Shown piece after piece: positions 39,469 to 50,960 of a DNA stretch of 64,000 nucleotides; positions within the stretch are counted from its first letter, which is position 1, and each line of letters starts with the position of its first letter. A program made the translations under genes and the position numbers. The notes beneath the pieces were generated by a model, which made no database searches, had not been told where the DNA came from, and saw only the letters and a program-made list of their open reading frames with translations. The stretch spans positions 694,593 through 758,592 of the forward strand of contig BCKQ01000005.1 in the NCBI GenBank assembly GCA_001600695.1, read 5' to 3'. This DNA comes from Ascoidea asiatica (Eukaryota > Ascomycota > Saccharomycetes > Ascoideales > Ascoideaceae).

Positions 39469-39693
39469 GATAAAATTTTTTTTAGTTTTCAGTTATAATC
39501 CAAAATATATAAAGATGATTTTCTTCATTTCTTGAGGTTTTTAATTCTTTTTTAGGCATATACTGAGCTTTTTATTTCATTAGAGTTTTTATTATAATTA
39601 TATACATATTTTTCTACTTTTTATAATATCTGTTACTCCATCAACTTAAATACTGCATTAAATCAAAAATCATTTAAACATTAAAAGTGTAGA

Positions 39694-41694
39694 CTAATAT
39701 GAGTTAATTACTTCAGTGAGATTATTCAAATCTGGGTGAAACCATTCTGTTTTCAAAACTTTCCACACATCTTTGGCTAAATTTATCGCTCTCTGTTCAT
39801 CAGAGGCATTTCCTTCAATGTACACCTTTAACTTTGGTTCAGTTCCAGAGCCTCTACAAGTAAATCTAATATTTTCATCATTATCAATAGCATCAACTGG
39901 TTTCAAAAGAGCTGTAATCATCTGCGAGTTAGGATCTACAGGGAGCAAAGATTCATTACCTTCAACAGTTTCAAATCCAACTGTAAGATCACGCCAATAA
40001 GTAATTTTATATGAGTCATTTTTTCCAATTTTTTCCTCTCCTACTTTAAAATTCAAATAATTATAATCAGATCTAATTTTGTCAAATATAATTTTTGTTG
40101 TACTTAAGTTTTCTAGTCTATAATAGCCATTGCATTCTTTAAAATATCCAAATCTTTCATAAATTTGAGTGAGCCTATCCAATAGGGATATATTTTCTTT
40201 GGCTAATTCAGTGTATAATTGAAGAAAAACCAAAATAGCAGAAATACCATCCTTATCATTTACAAGTCCAAACATAAATCCAATAGCTTCTTCATACGCA
40301 AATGGAACAAGATATCCTTTTGAAACAATTTCTAAAGATTTGTTTGCAATCCATTTGAATCCAGTTAAAGTTTCTTCATACTGGAAACCAATTTTTTCAG
40401 CCATTGCTTTTAAAAGTTGTGAAGATACTGTAGATACTACAAAATAACATCTGAAATCAGCAGTTTGTTGCCTAAATAAGAAATCTGCAAATATGGCACC
40501 TAACTCATTTCCAGTGAATTGATGAAATCTATCAGTATCCTTAACACGAACAGCAGCTGAGAATCTATCAGCATCAGGGTCATTTGCGATAATGACATCA
40601 GCACCAATTTCCTTTGCTTTTTCAATAGAAAGAGATAATGCACCTTTTTCTTCAGGGTTTGGAAAAGAAACTGTAGAAAAATCTGGATCGGGAATTCCTT
40701 GTTGGGGAATAACATGAATTTTTAGTTTATCCAAATTTAAAATATCAAAAATGCCTTCAGCAACTTCCAAGCCAACCCCATGCATAGGAGTATAAACGAC
40801 ATCAAAATCAAGATTATCTGGGCACCAGTTAGAAAATATTAGCCTTTCCTCAGACTTTTCATAGTATTTTTCTACAATTTGCTCTTTACATTTGATTAGC
40901 ATTCCCTCTTGAAGACCTTTACTTATATTTACTTGAACATCAAATGAACTATTCCATGGTTTTAAATTTTCACTTATTTTGCTGGAAATAAGTTCATCAT
41001 TTGGAGGAATTATTTGAGCGCCATTATTCCAATAAACTTTATAGCCATTATCTTTTGCGGGATTGTGACTAGCAGTGATCATCACTCCTCCATTAGCTTT
41101 CAAAATAGAAATTGCAAAAGAAACAAGTGGAGTTGGAACCAAATCCGAAAATAAATCTCTCTGGCTTTCATCTTGCTCTTTGGAGATTAGGTAATAAACT
41201 TTGTATCCAGCCAACAAAAAAGTAGAAACAGTAATATCAGCATACTCTTTAGAATGGTGTCTATGATCATGTCCAACAACAACACAAGGATGCTCTTTAT
41301 TAGCAAATACATTATCAATAAGCTGCATTGCTAGTCCTTGAGTAGCTTGTAAAACAGTTATGTGATTCATTCTGTTAAAGCCTGCTTCCATGGAACCACG
41401 CAATCCAGCTGTTCCGAATGTTATACGTTTTCCAAGCCTGGCATCTAGCTCATCGAATTTATCTTGTGATAGAACTTTTCCATCAGAAATTGCATCTTTA
41501 AATAAATTCAATATTTCTAGCTTAGAATCAATATTCTTTTTAAATAAAAATATAAAGAAATTAGAAGTGAGTTAGTAACCGAAAATAATGACTATTCTAC
41601 CGAAATTTGCTAACAAGTGGAATATACTTACATTATCAATATCCAACCATTCTTTGACTAACGATTCAATACGTTTCACTTCTTCTGAACTCAT
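39694..41694 (-). CDS. PGM3: Phosphoribomutase/phosphoglucomutase Pgm3, one intron
   Basis: Exons 41632-41694 and 39694-41535 give 634 residues. The 96-nt intron (41536-41631) has a GTAAGT donor, a perfect TACTAAC branch point (complement of 41571-41577) and the first AG after it as acceptor. Splicing joins WLDIDN to NIDSKLEILNLF and supplies an ATG that the long exon lacks. Alpha-D-phosphohexomutase motifs are complete: TASHNP with the phosphoserine, the metal-binding DPDADR, sugar-binding GFKW and EEAIG, and the phosphate-binding RGSGTEPKLKVYIE near the C-terminus. The PMHGVG and PNPEEKGAL stretches match S. cerevisiae Pgm3 (YMR278W, 622 residues) rather than Pgm1/Pgm2. The family interconverts ribose-1-P and ribose-5-P and, less well, glucose phosphates. 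This complements Pnp1 (about 19 kb away), which makes ribose-1-P. Confidence 0.93.
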
Positions 41695-42046
41695 TACGTG
41701 TAAATTTATGAAGGTATATTAAAAAAAAATTATGATAGTAAAAGCTCTCTTGTCTTCTCTTCTACCTTTATAATTTCCAAAATTTCTTCTCCGAATTAAA
41801 ATACTAATCAGAGAACTGTCAAAAGCTGGCCCGTCAAACGGGCTCTTTCTTTGTTTCTAAAGTTAAGTAACAGTCCTGCTTTCAGCGGTGTTTACTATTG
41901 GTATTAATTACCAAGATCTTTTACAGTTGTTTCAATTAAAGTACAATAAAATCCTTTTTTAAACAAATGTTTAGGAATGTTTTTTATTTATTTATATATA
42001 TATACTGCTAAAAATTCAATTCTTGAATAACACTCTAGTCTAACTT
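41695..42046. other. Intergenic region with a small perfect hairpin
   Basis: PGM3 promoter and 3' end of the CENP-Q-like gene. GCCCGT (41829-41834) and ACGGGC (41838-41843) form a 6-bp stem around a 3-nt loop. The rest is AT-rich. Confidence 0.5.
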
Positions 42047-43204
42047 CTAAGACAAAATGTTATACACGGTCTCTGAGGTATTATTTAATGCTCTTAATTC
42101 AGAGACATTTTTATCAATTTTTAATAGAATAGTATTCAAATTTTGAAGAACTGGAATCAATTTTTTATCATTATTAGGATCATAATTTAGATTGTCTTCA
42201 GAATAACTACTGATATCATTTATTTCACTCTCAATTTCCTCATTTTTGTGTTTAAAAAAAAAATTTAAATCATCTTTATCTAAATTTAAGTCTATATCAT
42301 TAGGCGATCCATCCAGATTATCATTCACTATATCATTAAATATTTGAAATCCCTTGAAGTCATTTTCATTTACATTTTGATATTCTTTATTTTTTAGCTC
42401 CACAGTAAACAAATTCTGTTCTAATTCTTCATATTTTTTTTTTTGTTTTTCTATTTGCTTATCAATTTCCTTCAAATATATTTCATCATTCTCAACTATT
42501 TTTCTTTCTTTGTTAAACTCTTTTTCTAAAATTTCGATTTGTTGAAGATTTAATGAATAATTTATATCTAAATCAGCCTTTCGTCGTATTAAATAATCAA
42601 TACTGAAATTTTTCCCAGATAGATTATTTGAATGTGGAACTTGAATTTTTGACAACCTTTTCATGAAATCTGTAATTATTGATTTTAACAATAACCTTCC
42701 TTTTTTTTTAGAACTCTCAGATTTATAAATTTTCAAAGTTGGTTCCATCATTAATTGAAAAATATTAATAACCTCATTTTTCATTGATATTGTAAGTGGG
42801 TTCCAAAGTTCTTGAGCTATCATTTTAGGAATTTTTCTGCTTATTGTGGACATCTTCAAATCATTTGGATCAAATCGTAAGTTCAAATCTGAAATAATAT
42901 CTTCTAATTCAGGTGGTACTGCATTTGAATCATCCTCGTCGTTTTTTTTGATTGACTTGTTTTCATCATCACCATTATTATTACCATCATCATTCTCTTC
43001 TGATTCTACATTTTTCTCATTTTCTTGATTTTCCTCAATTCTTGTTTCGAAATTGTTACTTTTTTCTTGATCGGAAATTTGATCTAAATTGATTTCCTTT
43101 TCTTTTTTTTTATTTTGAAGTTTCGATAAATTCTTGTTTTGGCTTTTGGTTCTAGAAATAACTGATTTACTAGTTTTGCGTACTCTTAATTTCTTAGTAG
43201 CCAT
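42047..43204 (-). CDS. Putative CENP-Q/Okp1-like inner-kinetochore protein
   Basis: 385 residues from the ATG at 43204. The N-terminus is basic and then strongly acidic (E/D/N). The only conserved-looking part is near residues 100-200: LEDIISDLNLRFDPND, KIPKMIAQELWNPLT, an amphipathic helix, then LLLKSIITDFMKRLSKIQVP. It is followed by a long coiled coil near 200-275. A Trp-Pro-Leu helix leading to an 'RL..+.PxP' turn and a coiled coil is the layout of CENP-Q (Okp1 in yeast), a COMA subunit that pairs with Ame1 and contacts Cse4 nucleosomes. The match is by layout and remembered pattern, not by a strong motif, so treat it as a hypothesis. Kinetochore proteins evolve fast, which would explain weak similarity. 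Confidence 0.42.
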   Translation of the reverse strand: MATKKLRVRKTSKSVISRTKSQNKNLSKLQNKKKEKEINLDQISDQEKSNNFETRIEENQENEKNVESEENDDGNNNGDDENKSIKKNDEDDSNAVPPELEDIISDLNLRFDPNDLKMSTISRKIPKMIAQELWNPLTISMKNEVINIFQLMMEPTLKIYKSESSKKKGRLLLKSIITDFMKRLSKIQVPHSNNLSGKNFSIDYLIRRKADLDINYSLNLQQIEILEKEFNKERKIVENDEIYLKEIDKQIEKQKKKYEELEQNLFTVELKNKEYQNVNENDFKGFQIFNDIVNDNLDGSPNDIDLNLDKDDLNFFFKHKNEEIESEINDISSYSEDNLNYDPNNDKKLIPVLQNLNTILLKIDKNVSELRALNNTSETVYNILS

Positions 43205-43502
43205 TCTTGTTATCTTATTTACGGATTTATTTATCTCGATTTTAGTAAATCTCTGTTATATATTTCAAAGTGCAACTCTGCTTTTGTTTGGTGATATTTG
43301 TTTTGTTTACTTTTGCTATTCGGCAAAAGCTCTCTATGAAGCATTACGGAAGTGATCGGTTTAGCGTTACCCGTGTAGTGAACTATCAATAAAATGAAGT
43401 AACACTAATTACTAACAAAAAAATAAAAATTACAAGCAAAGGACAATTTGAAAAATAGCACAAAATAAATATATTTTCATAAAAATTATAAACATCACAG
43501 AA

Positions 43503-46034
43503 TTAAAATACCAATCTAGATAAAAAGGTCGGCTCAATTTCTTCTACTTGAGAAGAAAATTCTTTTAAGTAACTTCTACAACCATTTAGCACATATTCAG
43601 AATCTCTGGTATTGATTTTTTTGTTCACTAATAACTTTTCAACAAATTCTATAGGAGCATCATTGTAATCATTGACTAACTCTTTGAATTTTTCAATTAA
43701 TTCATCTAAATCTTCCAAGTATATAAAGTCTATCAAATATTCAAACATTCGAAATTTATCTTGTAAACCTTCAAACTGTTCATTCAATGATTTATAAAAA
43801 ATTGAAATGTCAAGTTTAATCTTTTCAATAGTTTTTGTTTTCTTTTTTTCATTTGAAAATGAATGTGTATTCTTATTACTTAAAGCTTGAATATATTTTA
43901 GTATTAGTTCATCAATAATATCCTCAATAACAATCTCATATAAAATTGGGTTAATATAACTTTTGAAATCTATGATATACTCGAGTAATGTACTAACAAT
44001 TTGCTGGGCTTGAACGCCACTTTCATTATACCAATTTTTTGTGAAAATTTCAACGTATGCAGGTTTCAAATCATCGTACATTATTAAAATTATTGCTTCC
44101 AAACATTGTTTAGATAAATTAATAAATCCATCTAGTGCGTTATTTAAACTATCATCCATTTCACTTTGGTATTTTTTCGATACCATTTTGATATATTTAT
44201 TTTTGAGTGTTTCAATCATATCGGCACCTCTTAATTGATCATTTGCTAATGCTATAATATATTCTATTAAACCACCAGGAACTTCTTCTTGAGAATTTAA
44301 ATTCTCTTCTTGTTCAACTTTTGGATTATTAGTATTATTAACCGTAATTAATCTTGAAACTTCTTTTTTTAAAATATTTGACCAATTACTTTGTCTCTTG
44401 ATTAAAATTTTACAAAAATCTACAACAACTCCCAGAAGAATTTTACCTTGTCCAGATCCTGCAGCGACATCTGCTTGTTGACGAAACATATGAGCAGCTA
44501 TATTTGAACCCTCTAATCCTAAATAGCCTTCACTATCGGTTTCCGGAGCTGATTTTCTCTCTTGAAAGATCTTAGTTTCAGTGTTCATTAAGTTGGACAT
44601 CCAATCGTTCATCTTCGATATTATTAAACTTAAATAATCACTAAGTAGTTTCTCTTTAGTTTCATCACCCAATATTGATTTTATCTCGCTTTTGGTAAAG
44701 TTTAAGTCAGTTTTACAAAATGCAGTAAAATCTTTATCAAAATCTAAAATACTTAAAATAATTATAGTTTCCGGTTCTAGCTCAATCAACTTTACCATTA
44801 TATCTTGACACTTGCTATAGTATAGCTCAAATACTTTTTTAAAGAAATTCCATCTTTTTGGAGGCTTTAACTCATTTTCTATTTGAAAAGCGCTGAGTAA
44901 ATCTGACTTCATCCAGTCTAAATTATTCAAAATCTCAAACACATCAACCTCTTCTTCCAAATCTTCATTAGAAATTCCATTTTTTTCTTTAAAAAAATGA
45001 TTTCTACAATTTGAAAATGTCATAGTTATAGAAGAGTCTAAACATTCAAAAAAATAACTCAAAAAATTTCTTGGCTGTAGTCTTAAAGTTACATGATTAC
45101 TAAGCATCTGATTTTTTAAATGTCTATAAGTTTTACCATAAAATTGCTGTTGCTTCACTGTTAATTGAGGCTTTGAGGACCCAGTAGAAGAATCCGAGTT
45201 GACAATTTTTGTGGCAGTTAAGTATTTAATACCATTCTCTTCCATATTTTTTTTTAATAAATCCATTGCACGATGATCAATGATTTTTAAAATACATGAT
45301 ATCTTTAAATCCTCCCTTTCCTCCACGTCAATTATTTTGAAAATTTTTTCAATTAGTAGAATATTACCAACCTGATATGATTCTAAAAGTCCAGCAGTAA
45401 ATTCCTTTATAAGCTTATCAAATTTCAAAATATTAAACTCTAATGGGGTAGACATTCTTGAAAGTGTAGCTTTATAGTCGCTAGAAAGATCCGCAGAATA
45501 ATCCTCGAGATGATCTTTGAAATCTCTCAACTTTGTAAGACTGTAATGAATTTTGAATAAATTTGGATAATTACCATCAATTTCTGTTATAATGTTCTCA
45601 TTTATTTCATCCATATCATTGGAAATAATCACTCCTAAATCTTGGTTGATTAAATCACTAATAAATTTACAATTGTCACTAAAGTTAACAATATTATCAT
45701 ATATCTTATTCACATTAGTGAAAAACTGATATATATTATTCATTTTATTTATTAATTCATATTCTTGAATTGAATTTATATTTTCAAGAGATATTTGATT
45801 TATTTTCTCAAAATTAGAATTAATATAATTCACAATTGCCTGCGACTTATTTAAACTTTCTAACCCATCTGTAGTTAATTTGATTTGTTTCTGAAATATT
45901 GATTTTAATTGAATGTCAATTGAAGATTTTTCATTCTCTAATTGAGTTTTAAGTTCTGTTATTTTATCTAAATCATCTTCAGACTTGATCAAATCTGATA
46001 TTCCTTGTAATGCTGCACTTTTAGTTTCACTCAT
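43503..46034 (-). CDS. SEC6: Exocyst subunit Sec6
   Basis: 843 residues from the ATG at 46034, against 805 in S. cerevisiae Sec6. The N-terminal coiled coil opens with ISDLIKSEDDLDKITELK and QLENEKSSIDIQLKS, as in Sec6/EXOC3. Long helical repeats fill the rest, including LRLQPRNFLSYFFECLDSSI and the C-terminal domain ending in FLSRL. Sec6 is part of the octameric exocyst that tethers post-Golgi vesicles to the plasma membrane and binds the t-SNARE Sec9. No membrane segments, motifs of catalysis or introns are seen. It is divergent from YOS1, with a 457-base shared promoter. Confidence 0.9.
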   Translation of the reverse strand: MSETKSAALQGISDLIKSEDDLDKITELKTQLENEKSSIDIQLKSIFQKQIKLTTDGLESLNKSQAIVNYINSNFEKINQISLENINSIQEYELINKMNNIYQFFTNVNKIYDNIVNFSDNCKFISDLINQDLGVIISNDMDEINENIITEIDGNYPNLFKIHYSLTKLRDFKDHLEDYSADLSSDYKATLSRMSTPLEFNILKFDKLIKEFTAGLLESYQVGNILLIEKIFKIIDVEEREDLKISCILKIIDHRAMDLLKKNMEENGIKYLTATKIVNSDSSTGSSKPQLTVKQQQFYGKTYRHLKNQMLSNHVTLRLQPRNFLSYFFECLDSSITMTFSNCRNHFFKEKNGISNEDLEEEVDVFEILNNLDWMKSDLLSAFQIENELKPPKRWNFFKKVFELYYSKCQDIMVKLIELEPETIIILSILDFDKDFTAFCKTDLNFTKSEIKSILGDETKEKLLSDYLSLIISKMNDWMSNLMNTETKIFQERKSAPETDSEGYLGLEGSNIAAHMFRQQADVAAGSGQGKILLGVVVDFCKILIKRQSNWSNILKKEVSRLITVNNTNNPKVEQEENLNSQEEVPGGLIEYIIALANDQLRGADMIETLKNKYIKMVSKKYQSEMDDSLNNALDGFINLSKQCLEAIILIMYDDLKPAYVEIFTKNWYNESGVQAQQIVSTLLEYIIDFKSYINPILYEIVIEDIIDELILKYIQALSNKNTHSFSNEKKKTKTIEKIKLDISIFYKSLNEQFEGLQDKFRMFEYLIDFIYLEDLDELIEKFKELVNDYNDAPIEFVEKLLVNKKINTRDSEYVLNGCRSYLKEFSSQVEEIEPTFLSRLVF

Positions 46035-46491
46035 TGTGAATCATTTTCTATTATTCTTTACCAAAAATTTATAACTTCTACTATGTTACTGAATAAAGCC
46101 TAGTAACGTCAAATTCTCTATAATTATTTGCTTTTCTTTCTGGTACAATCTAGTCAATAAAAGTTATTGCCAATTGAATTTATATATTGATTGACAATTC
46201 GTATCTGCTGGCATAAAACTAAACACTAACACTACCGTAAAAAACTATTATCCTCTTGGAAAGGATACTGGCAAACGATACAACACTTTATTTAGTATTC
46301 ACGGTTCAGATTACGTAATTCTTTCTTTATTTACTCTCTGTTCTTTATCAGCGACACTGAATTGACCTGTCCAAGTTCAATTATTCAAAATACAAAGGAA
46401 TTGAATTTATTTAAATATTTAAGAGTTTTACATCAAATGAGGTATCAGAAGTAAGTTTTTCAGGAAGCATCTTTTGGAAAAGATAAGCAAA
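46035..46491. other. SEC6/YOS1 divergent promoter
   Basis: AT-rich. A 5-codon upstream ORF (ATG 46437 to TAA 46454) lies 37 bases before the YOS1 ATG and could be in its leader. No other site was recognised. Confidence 0.45.
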
Positions 46492-46918
46492 ATGTTTAGT
46501 TTAGGTGGTTTGTTATATGGTATGTCATCTTTTTTGAGTTTTTCTTTTTTGCTCTATTGTTTCGTTACTAACCCCATAATTTTTTTGCTCTCGAATAGTT
46601 ATTGTACTATCAATTAATTCTGTTGCAATTTTAAGTGAAGATAGATTTCTAAATAGAAGTATGTATTTATAAAATGTTTCATTCTCAAAACCATTTCAAC
46701 CTTTACAGCTTGAGACTAATTTTCAAATTCATTTTTCACTTTATTTTTTAATAGTTGGTTGGGGAAATAAAATAGAAGGGCAAGGATTTGCAAGCCCTGT
46801 TGAACCTACAATCAAATCCAGGTTAATTAGTTTAATTTCAGCAATAAGGACACTTCTCAGATTACCTCTAATAATCGTTAATATTTTAATTATTATTTAT
46901 GAAATAATATTGGGTTAA
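46492..46918 (+). CDS. YOS1: Yos1 subunit of the Yip1-Yif1 COPII vesicle complex, two introns
   Basis: Three exons, 46492-46519, 46599-46658 and 46755-46918, give 83 residues. Intron 1 (79 nt) has GTATGT and a perfect TACTAAC at 46566-46572; intron 2 (96 nt) has GTATGT and a weaker ACTAAT branch. No exon stands out as an open frame, so the gene is easily missed. The spliced protein begins MFSLGGLLYVIVLSINSVAI, then LSEDRFLNRIGWG, and ends with a second hydrophobic helix (LIIVNILIIIYEIILG) after RTLLRLP. It has the same length and arrangement as Yos1 (85 residues), matching VLSEERFLRRIGLG and the C-terminal YELLLG. Yos1 works with Yip1 and Yif1 in ER-to-Golgi transport. Two transmembrane helices are seen. 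Confidence 0.94.
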
Positions 46919-47192
46919 AAATCGCTATGCTAAATACACAAAATTAAGTCACATATTCTTTGAAGTTTTAGTTTGTACACATTTTTGTAAATTCAAATGA
47001 TCTTTTTTTTGAATAAAGTTTTGATATTTATTAGTCTTTTATTATATAATAATCTAGTTGAATAACAGATGAAATATAGAAGGAATATTCTATGAAAAAT
47101 ATTAATAATACTTAATGAAGAATTGAAAAGAAGCTTTTTAGAAAGAAAAATGAAAAATAAAAAAAAAAAGATATTATAATATTTACTTTGGC

Positions 47193-49784
47193 CTAAAGAT
47201 GCTTTTGCAGCATTTGAATATCATTAAAATAATTTTGAACTATTTTCAAGTTTTTGGTTAAAACATCAAAAACTCCTAACTTATTTTGTCTTTTGTATTT
47301 ATAATATATGATTAAAGTATCATAAATCAATAGGTATTGTTTTAAATTTTGAACCATTGAAACTCTTTGTTTTCTAAAAAGATCCACTAGCTCAAAAATA
47401 GGATCTTTATTATCATCTATGACATTGGGATTCGATAAATAATCAATTGCAGAATCAATAGCACAAAATGTTCCAGTCCTACCACAGCCAGCTGAGCAGT
47501 GGACAATAACAGGTGCGTCGATTTGTGTAGCATCAAAATATGCTTTTTTGATTGACTTTTGAAAATACACCAATGCAAGCAAATCATCATAACTATCGAA
47601 TCCATCATAATCTGCCCATGATTCAATATGTAATTGTAAAACCTCATGACGTATTGAATCTAATGTTATCTTTATTCTTCTAATTATAATATTACTTTTT
47701 GACCATAAGCCTTTGATTTGATTTTGAAAAGGAAATAAGCTAATTTCTGGAGATTCAACAAAGTCATTGAGTGGCAAACAATCAAGAACCTTAATTTCGA
47801 GATGGCCGTTATCATCATAAACACCATCTTTCCAAAAATTAGCACATTTCTCAGTATAATTTTCAGTTTCAGAAGTTAAAGATATTATTAAAGGAGATTT
47901 ATGATTGAGAATCATTTTCCAGAAATCACAAACAGTGCTTCTTAAAGGGCCTTGTGTTGCAATATACTTATCTTTGAATTCATGATTAGACAAATATGAA
48001 GCATTTATATAATCTGAGCCATTTTTACTATTTACTATTGAGACTCTTGTTCTTTCATAAGGAATTATATCTTTATATCTATTTTTGCTTCCTAATTCAA
48101 TACCTGCTGACATTTTTGGATTATCATTATCGTCATCATTATCTATAAACTTATCATTACCAGGATCTGATTTTGATCGATAGTTATTAAAAGATAAAGC
48201 ATTATTCAATCTTATCTTTTCATTTTTTTCAAGTTGATTAAACTTTTTAATTAATTCTTTGGAGCCATGATCAGATGATGTTAAAAGTGAAGAAAACCAT
48301 TTAGGTAAAGTATTAAGTTCTTCATTAGTTAAATTATAATTTGATAGTTTGAAATAATTTAGATTTACATCACTTATTGGAGAATAATCACTATTTGAAT
48401 TATTAGAAATATGCTCATCATTTTGCCTTATTTTGAAGTTAGGTTGGCATGCAGATAAAGGTAATTTAAACCCGGATAAAGCTGGAGATATTGCTGAACA
48501 TGAAGAGAGTGAAGAAGAATTCGAATGCGATATTTTGGTGTTTATAGGATTTAAGAAAGGTAACCCAGAAGTCAAAAAGGGAGAATGGCCATCATTAGAA
48601 TTTATTGAGATTAATGGGATATTGTTGGAAGTATTTGAGCGAATGGAATGATTGGATATACTAGAGTGGCTTGAATGGTTAGCATGATTAGCATGAGTTG
48701 ATTGTTTTAAAAAGTTTGATAGGTTTAAATTAGTAGAAAGAGTAGAATGTGCCAATGATGATGAAGGAGATGTAGAATTTGAATCAATAATTAAGTTTTG
48801 ATCCGAATTAGGATTTGTAATTGGTTCTGGTTGAAACATTAGTATAGGAGAGGTAGAAGGAAGAGAATCTTCAATTAAATTAGGATAGAATTTTTTGAAT
48901 TTTTGTAATCCACCTTGAAGTACGAATATTCGACCATTCCACAGTTCAGTATTAGCAAATTTATTGGTTATACAAGAAAGAGCTAAAGAGACATTTGATG
49001 GATTTTCTGAATTATTTGAATTATTTGAATTATTTGAAGGCAAATCCAACGAGGAGTAATCATAAAATATTATCGGAGGTAATGGAATATTTTGTTTATT
49101 TTTCAAAAAAAAGTCAAATATTAATTTTTCTTTGAGACCTAATGTTGCAATTGATTTGAATAAATTATATGTTTTTCTTTTTAATAAACAAGTTGGCAAT
49201 GAGAAATTCAAAGAATCTTTAATTCTTAAAGAAGAATAATCAGTAAATGACCTTATATCAAAAAGCAATACATTTTTAGTGAAAATAAAATTTTGGAAAG
49301 TACTATTGTCATATTGAATTTTATTTGATAAGAAATAATCTGCTAAAGAATCTACCGATATTACTTGAATTTTTGGGTGTAATTTAAATAGAGGTGATTT
49401 TGAGAGTTGAATTGAATGATTTGAGTTGTAAGTTTGATTATAATTTTTATTATAATTTTGATTTAGATTTAGATTAGGTTTGATATTCTTATGATTATTA
49501 TTATTATTATTTGAAGACTTATTTTTTGATTTTGATTTATTTCTAACTATTGAAAGGGATACATTTGTCGTTAAATTATTATTCAAATTATCTGATTTTG
49601 TACATGAACTATTAGAACCTAATTTTTTAGTTAGGCTTTTATTTCTTATGATATTAGAGGGAGAACTTGTTTTAATATTATTACTGAAATAATTTATTTG
49701 AATTTGATTAGGGCTTTTAAAATGATTTTGAATATTATTTATTGGTTGACTATTGAAGTAATTTATTTCTTGATTTTGAATATT

Positions 49785-49838
<54 letters not shown>

Positions 49839-49979
49839 GTTGTTATCAGTTTTTTTTGTATTATTCGAATTTGAATTAGTTAAATGAGAAGTTAAATCAG
49901 AAATATTAAAATCAAATACTTTTTCTGCGGTTGAAGGAGTAGCAACAGGAGTTGAAGTTGCAGAAGAAACTGAAAGCAT
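47193..49979 (-). CDS. PTP3: Ptp2/Ptp3-type tyrosine phosphatase with N-terminal rhodanese domain
   Basis: 928 residues from the ATG at 49979. The first 190 residues are Asn/Ser-rich with a poly-Asn tract. A rhodanese/Cdc25-like domain lies near 198-345 (VISVDSLADYF..LLFDIRSFTDY). A Ser-rich linker follows, then a classical PTP domain near 600-905: KNRYKDIIPYERTRV, DYINASYL, YIATQGPLRSTVCDFWKMI, the P-loop HCSAGCGRTG near 824-833 and a Q-loop MVQNLKQYLLIY. The WPD loop reads WAD. Rhodanese plus PTP is the arrangement of Ptp2/Ptp3 (and S. pombe Pyp1/2), which switch off MAP kinases Hog1, Fus3 and Slt2. Choice of Ptp3 over Ptp2 rests on length and is weak. Confidence 0.85.
49795..49842. repeat. 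Trinucleotide (ATT)n tract coding poly-Asn
   Basis: About 16 ATT triplets read on the minus strand as a poly-Asn tract near residues 46-64 of the phosphatase. Seen directly. Confidence 0.9.
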
Positions 49980-50619
49980 TAATAATAAAGTATTATTAAT
50001 TATGGTTACTTATAATTATTGATTTCAAGATATTAGTTATTGATTATTTATAATTAATAATATAGAAAGAGATTGGAAATATTAGGAAAAGTATTCTGAT
50101 GAAATTTTAGTTGTATTTATAACAAATAATTTAGTTTTCGAAATTGATTTAAATAAAATAAGCTATAATCTCATAAAATAAATCATATAAATAACAGAAA
50201 TTAAAAACTGTAACGAACTTGTTTTACAATAGTAATATGAATAAATAAAAAAAAAGATATTTGACTGATTTTTAAGTATTGAATATGTGATTTAAAACAA
50301 CAAAACAATACTAAATCTACTGAATTATAATATATGATATGAAATGAAGAGAACGAATAAACATTATTATAAATACCTAAATTAAAGTAAATATATTTTA
50401 ATTTTTGTTAGTTGGACATGAAAATATATTAAATAAAAATCTATAAAAGAGTGTAATGGAGCTAACTAACCAACTACAGACCTGGTTAGAAGCTTGTAAA
50501 ATCAAAAAAGAAAGTTGAAAAACTGAGTTTAGTTAAATCTTAGTGAATAGTAGAATATTCAATATTCAATGAATATTCTAAGATCAAAAGATTTTGAAGA
50601 TCCATTTTTGAATATGTGC

Positions 50620-50960
50620 TCAGCGCGCACACAGTACTAACCGCTAAGCAAGAGGCTTCACTGTCATGCGTTAATAAAAACACGTAGTATGCAGTAAATC
50701 ACAGTATGCAGCGCTGTGCACTTCCAAAACTGCAAAAAACACAACCAGAGGAATCACACTGCGCTGTACATTACCTAACACATTTAGGACATAAAGCCCA
50801 TAAATTTTAGGGACAACTGAATGCACATTTCCATATTGTTGTATTTGCCCAATGCGCTCGGACTTTAGCGCTTGTTTGTTTTTGGGTAACTAGCGCAAAA
50901 TGTAGGACGCAAAATAAGTTTGGTAGTATTATTGCAGAATTTTTGTGGTACTTTTGTGTG
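50620..50960. other. Left GCGC-rich island
   Basis: Seven GCGC tetramers occur between 50623 and 50896. GCGCTGT is repeated at 50711 and 50761, and AGTATGCAG is repeated near 50687 and 50703. The composition contrasts sharply with the AT-rich flanks. Confidence 0.6.
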
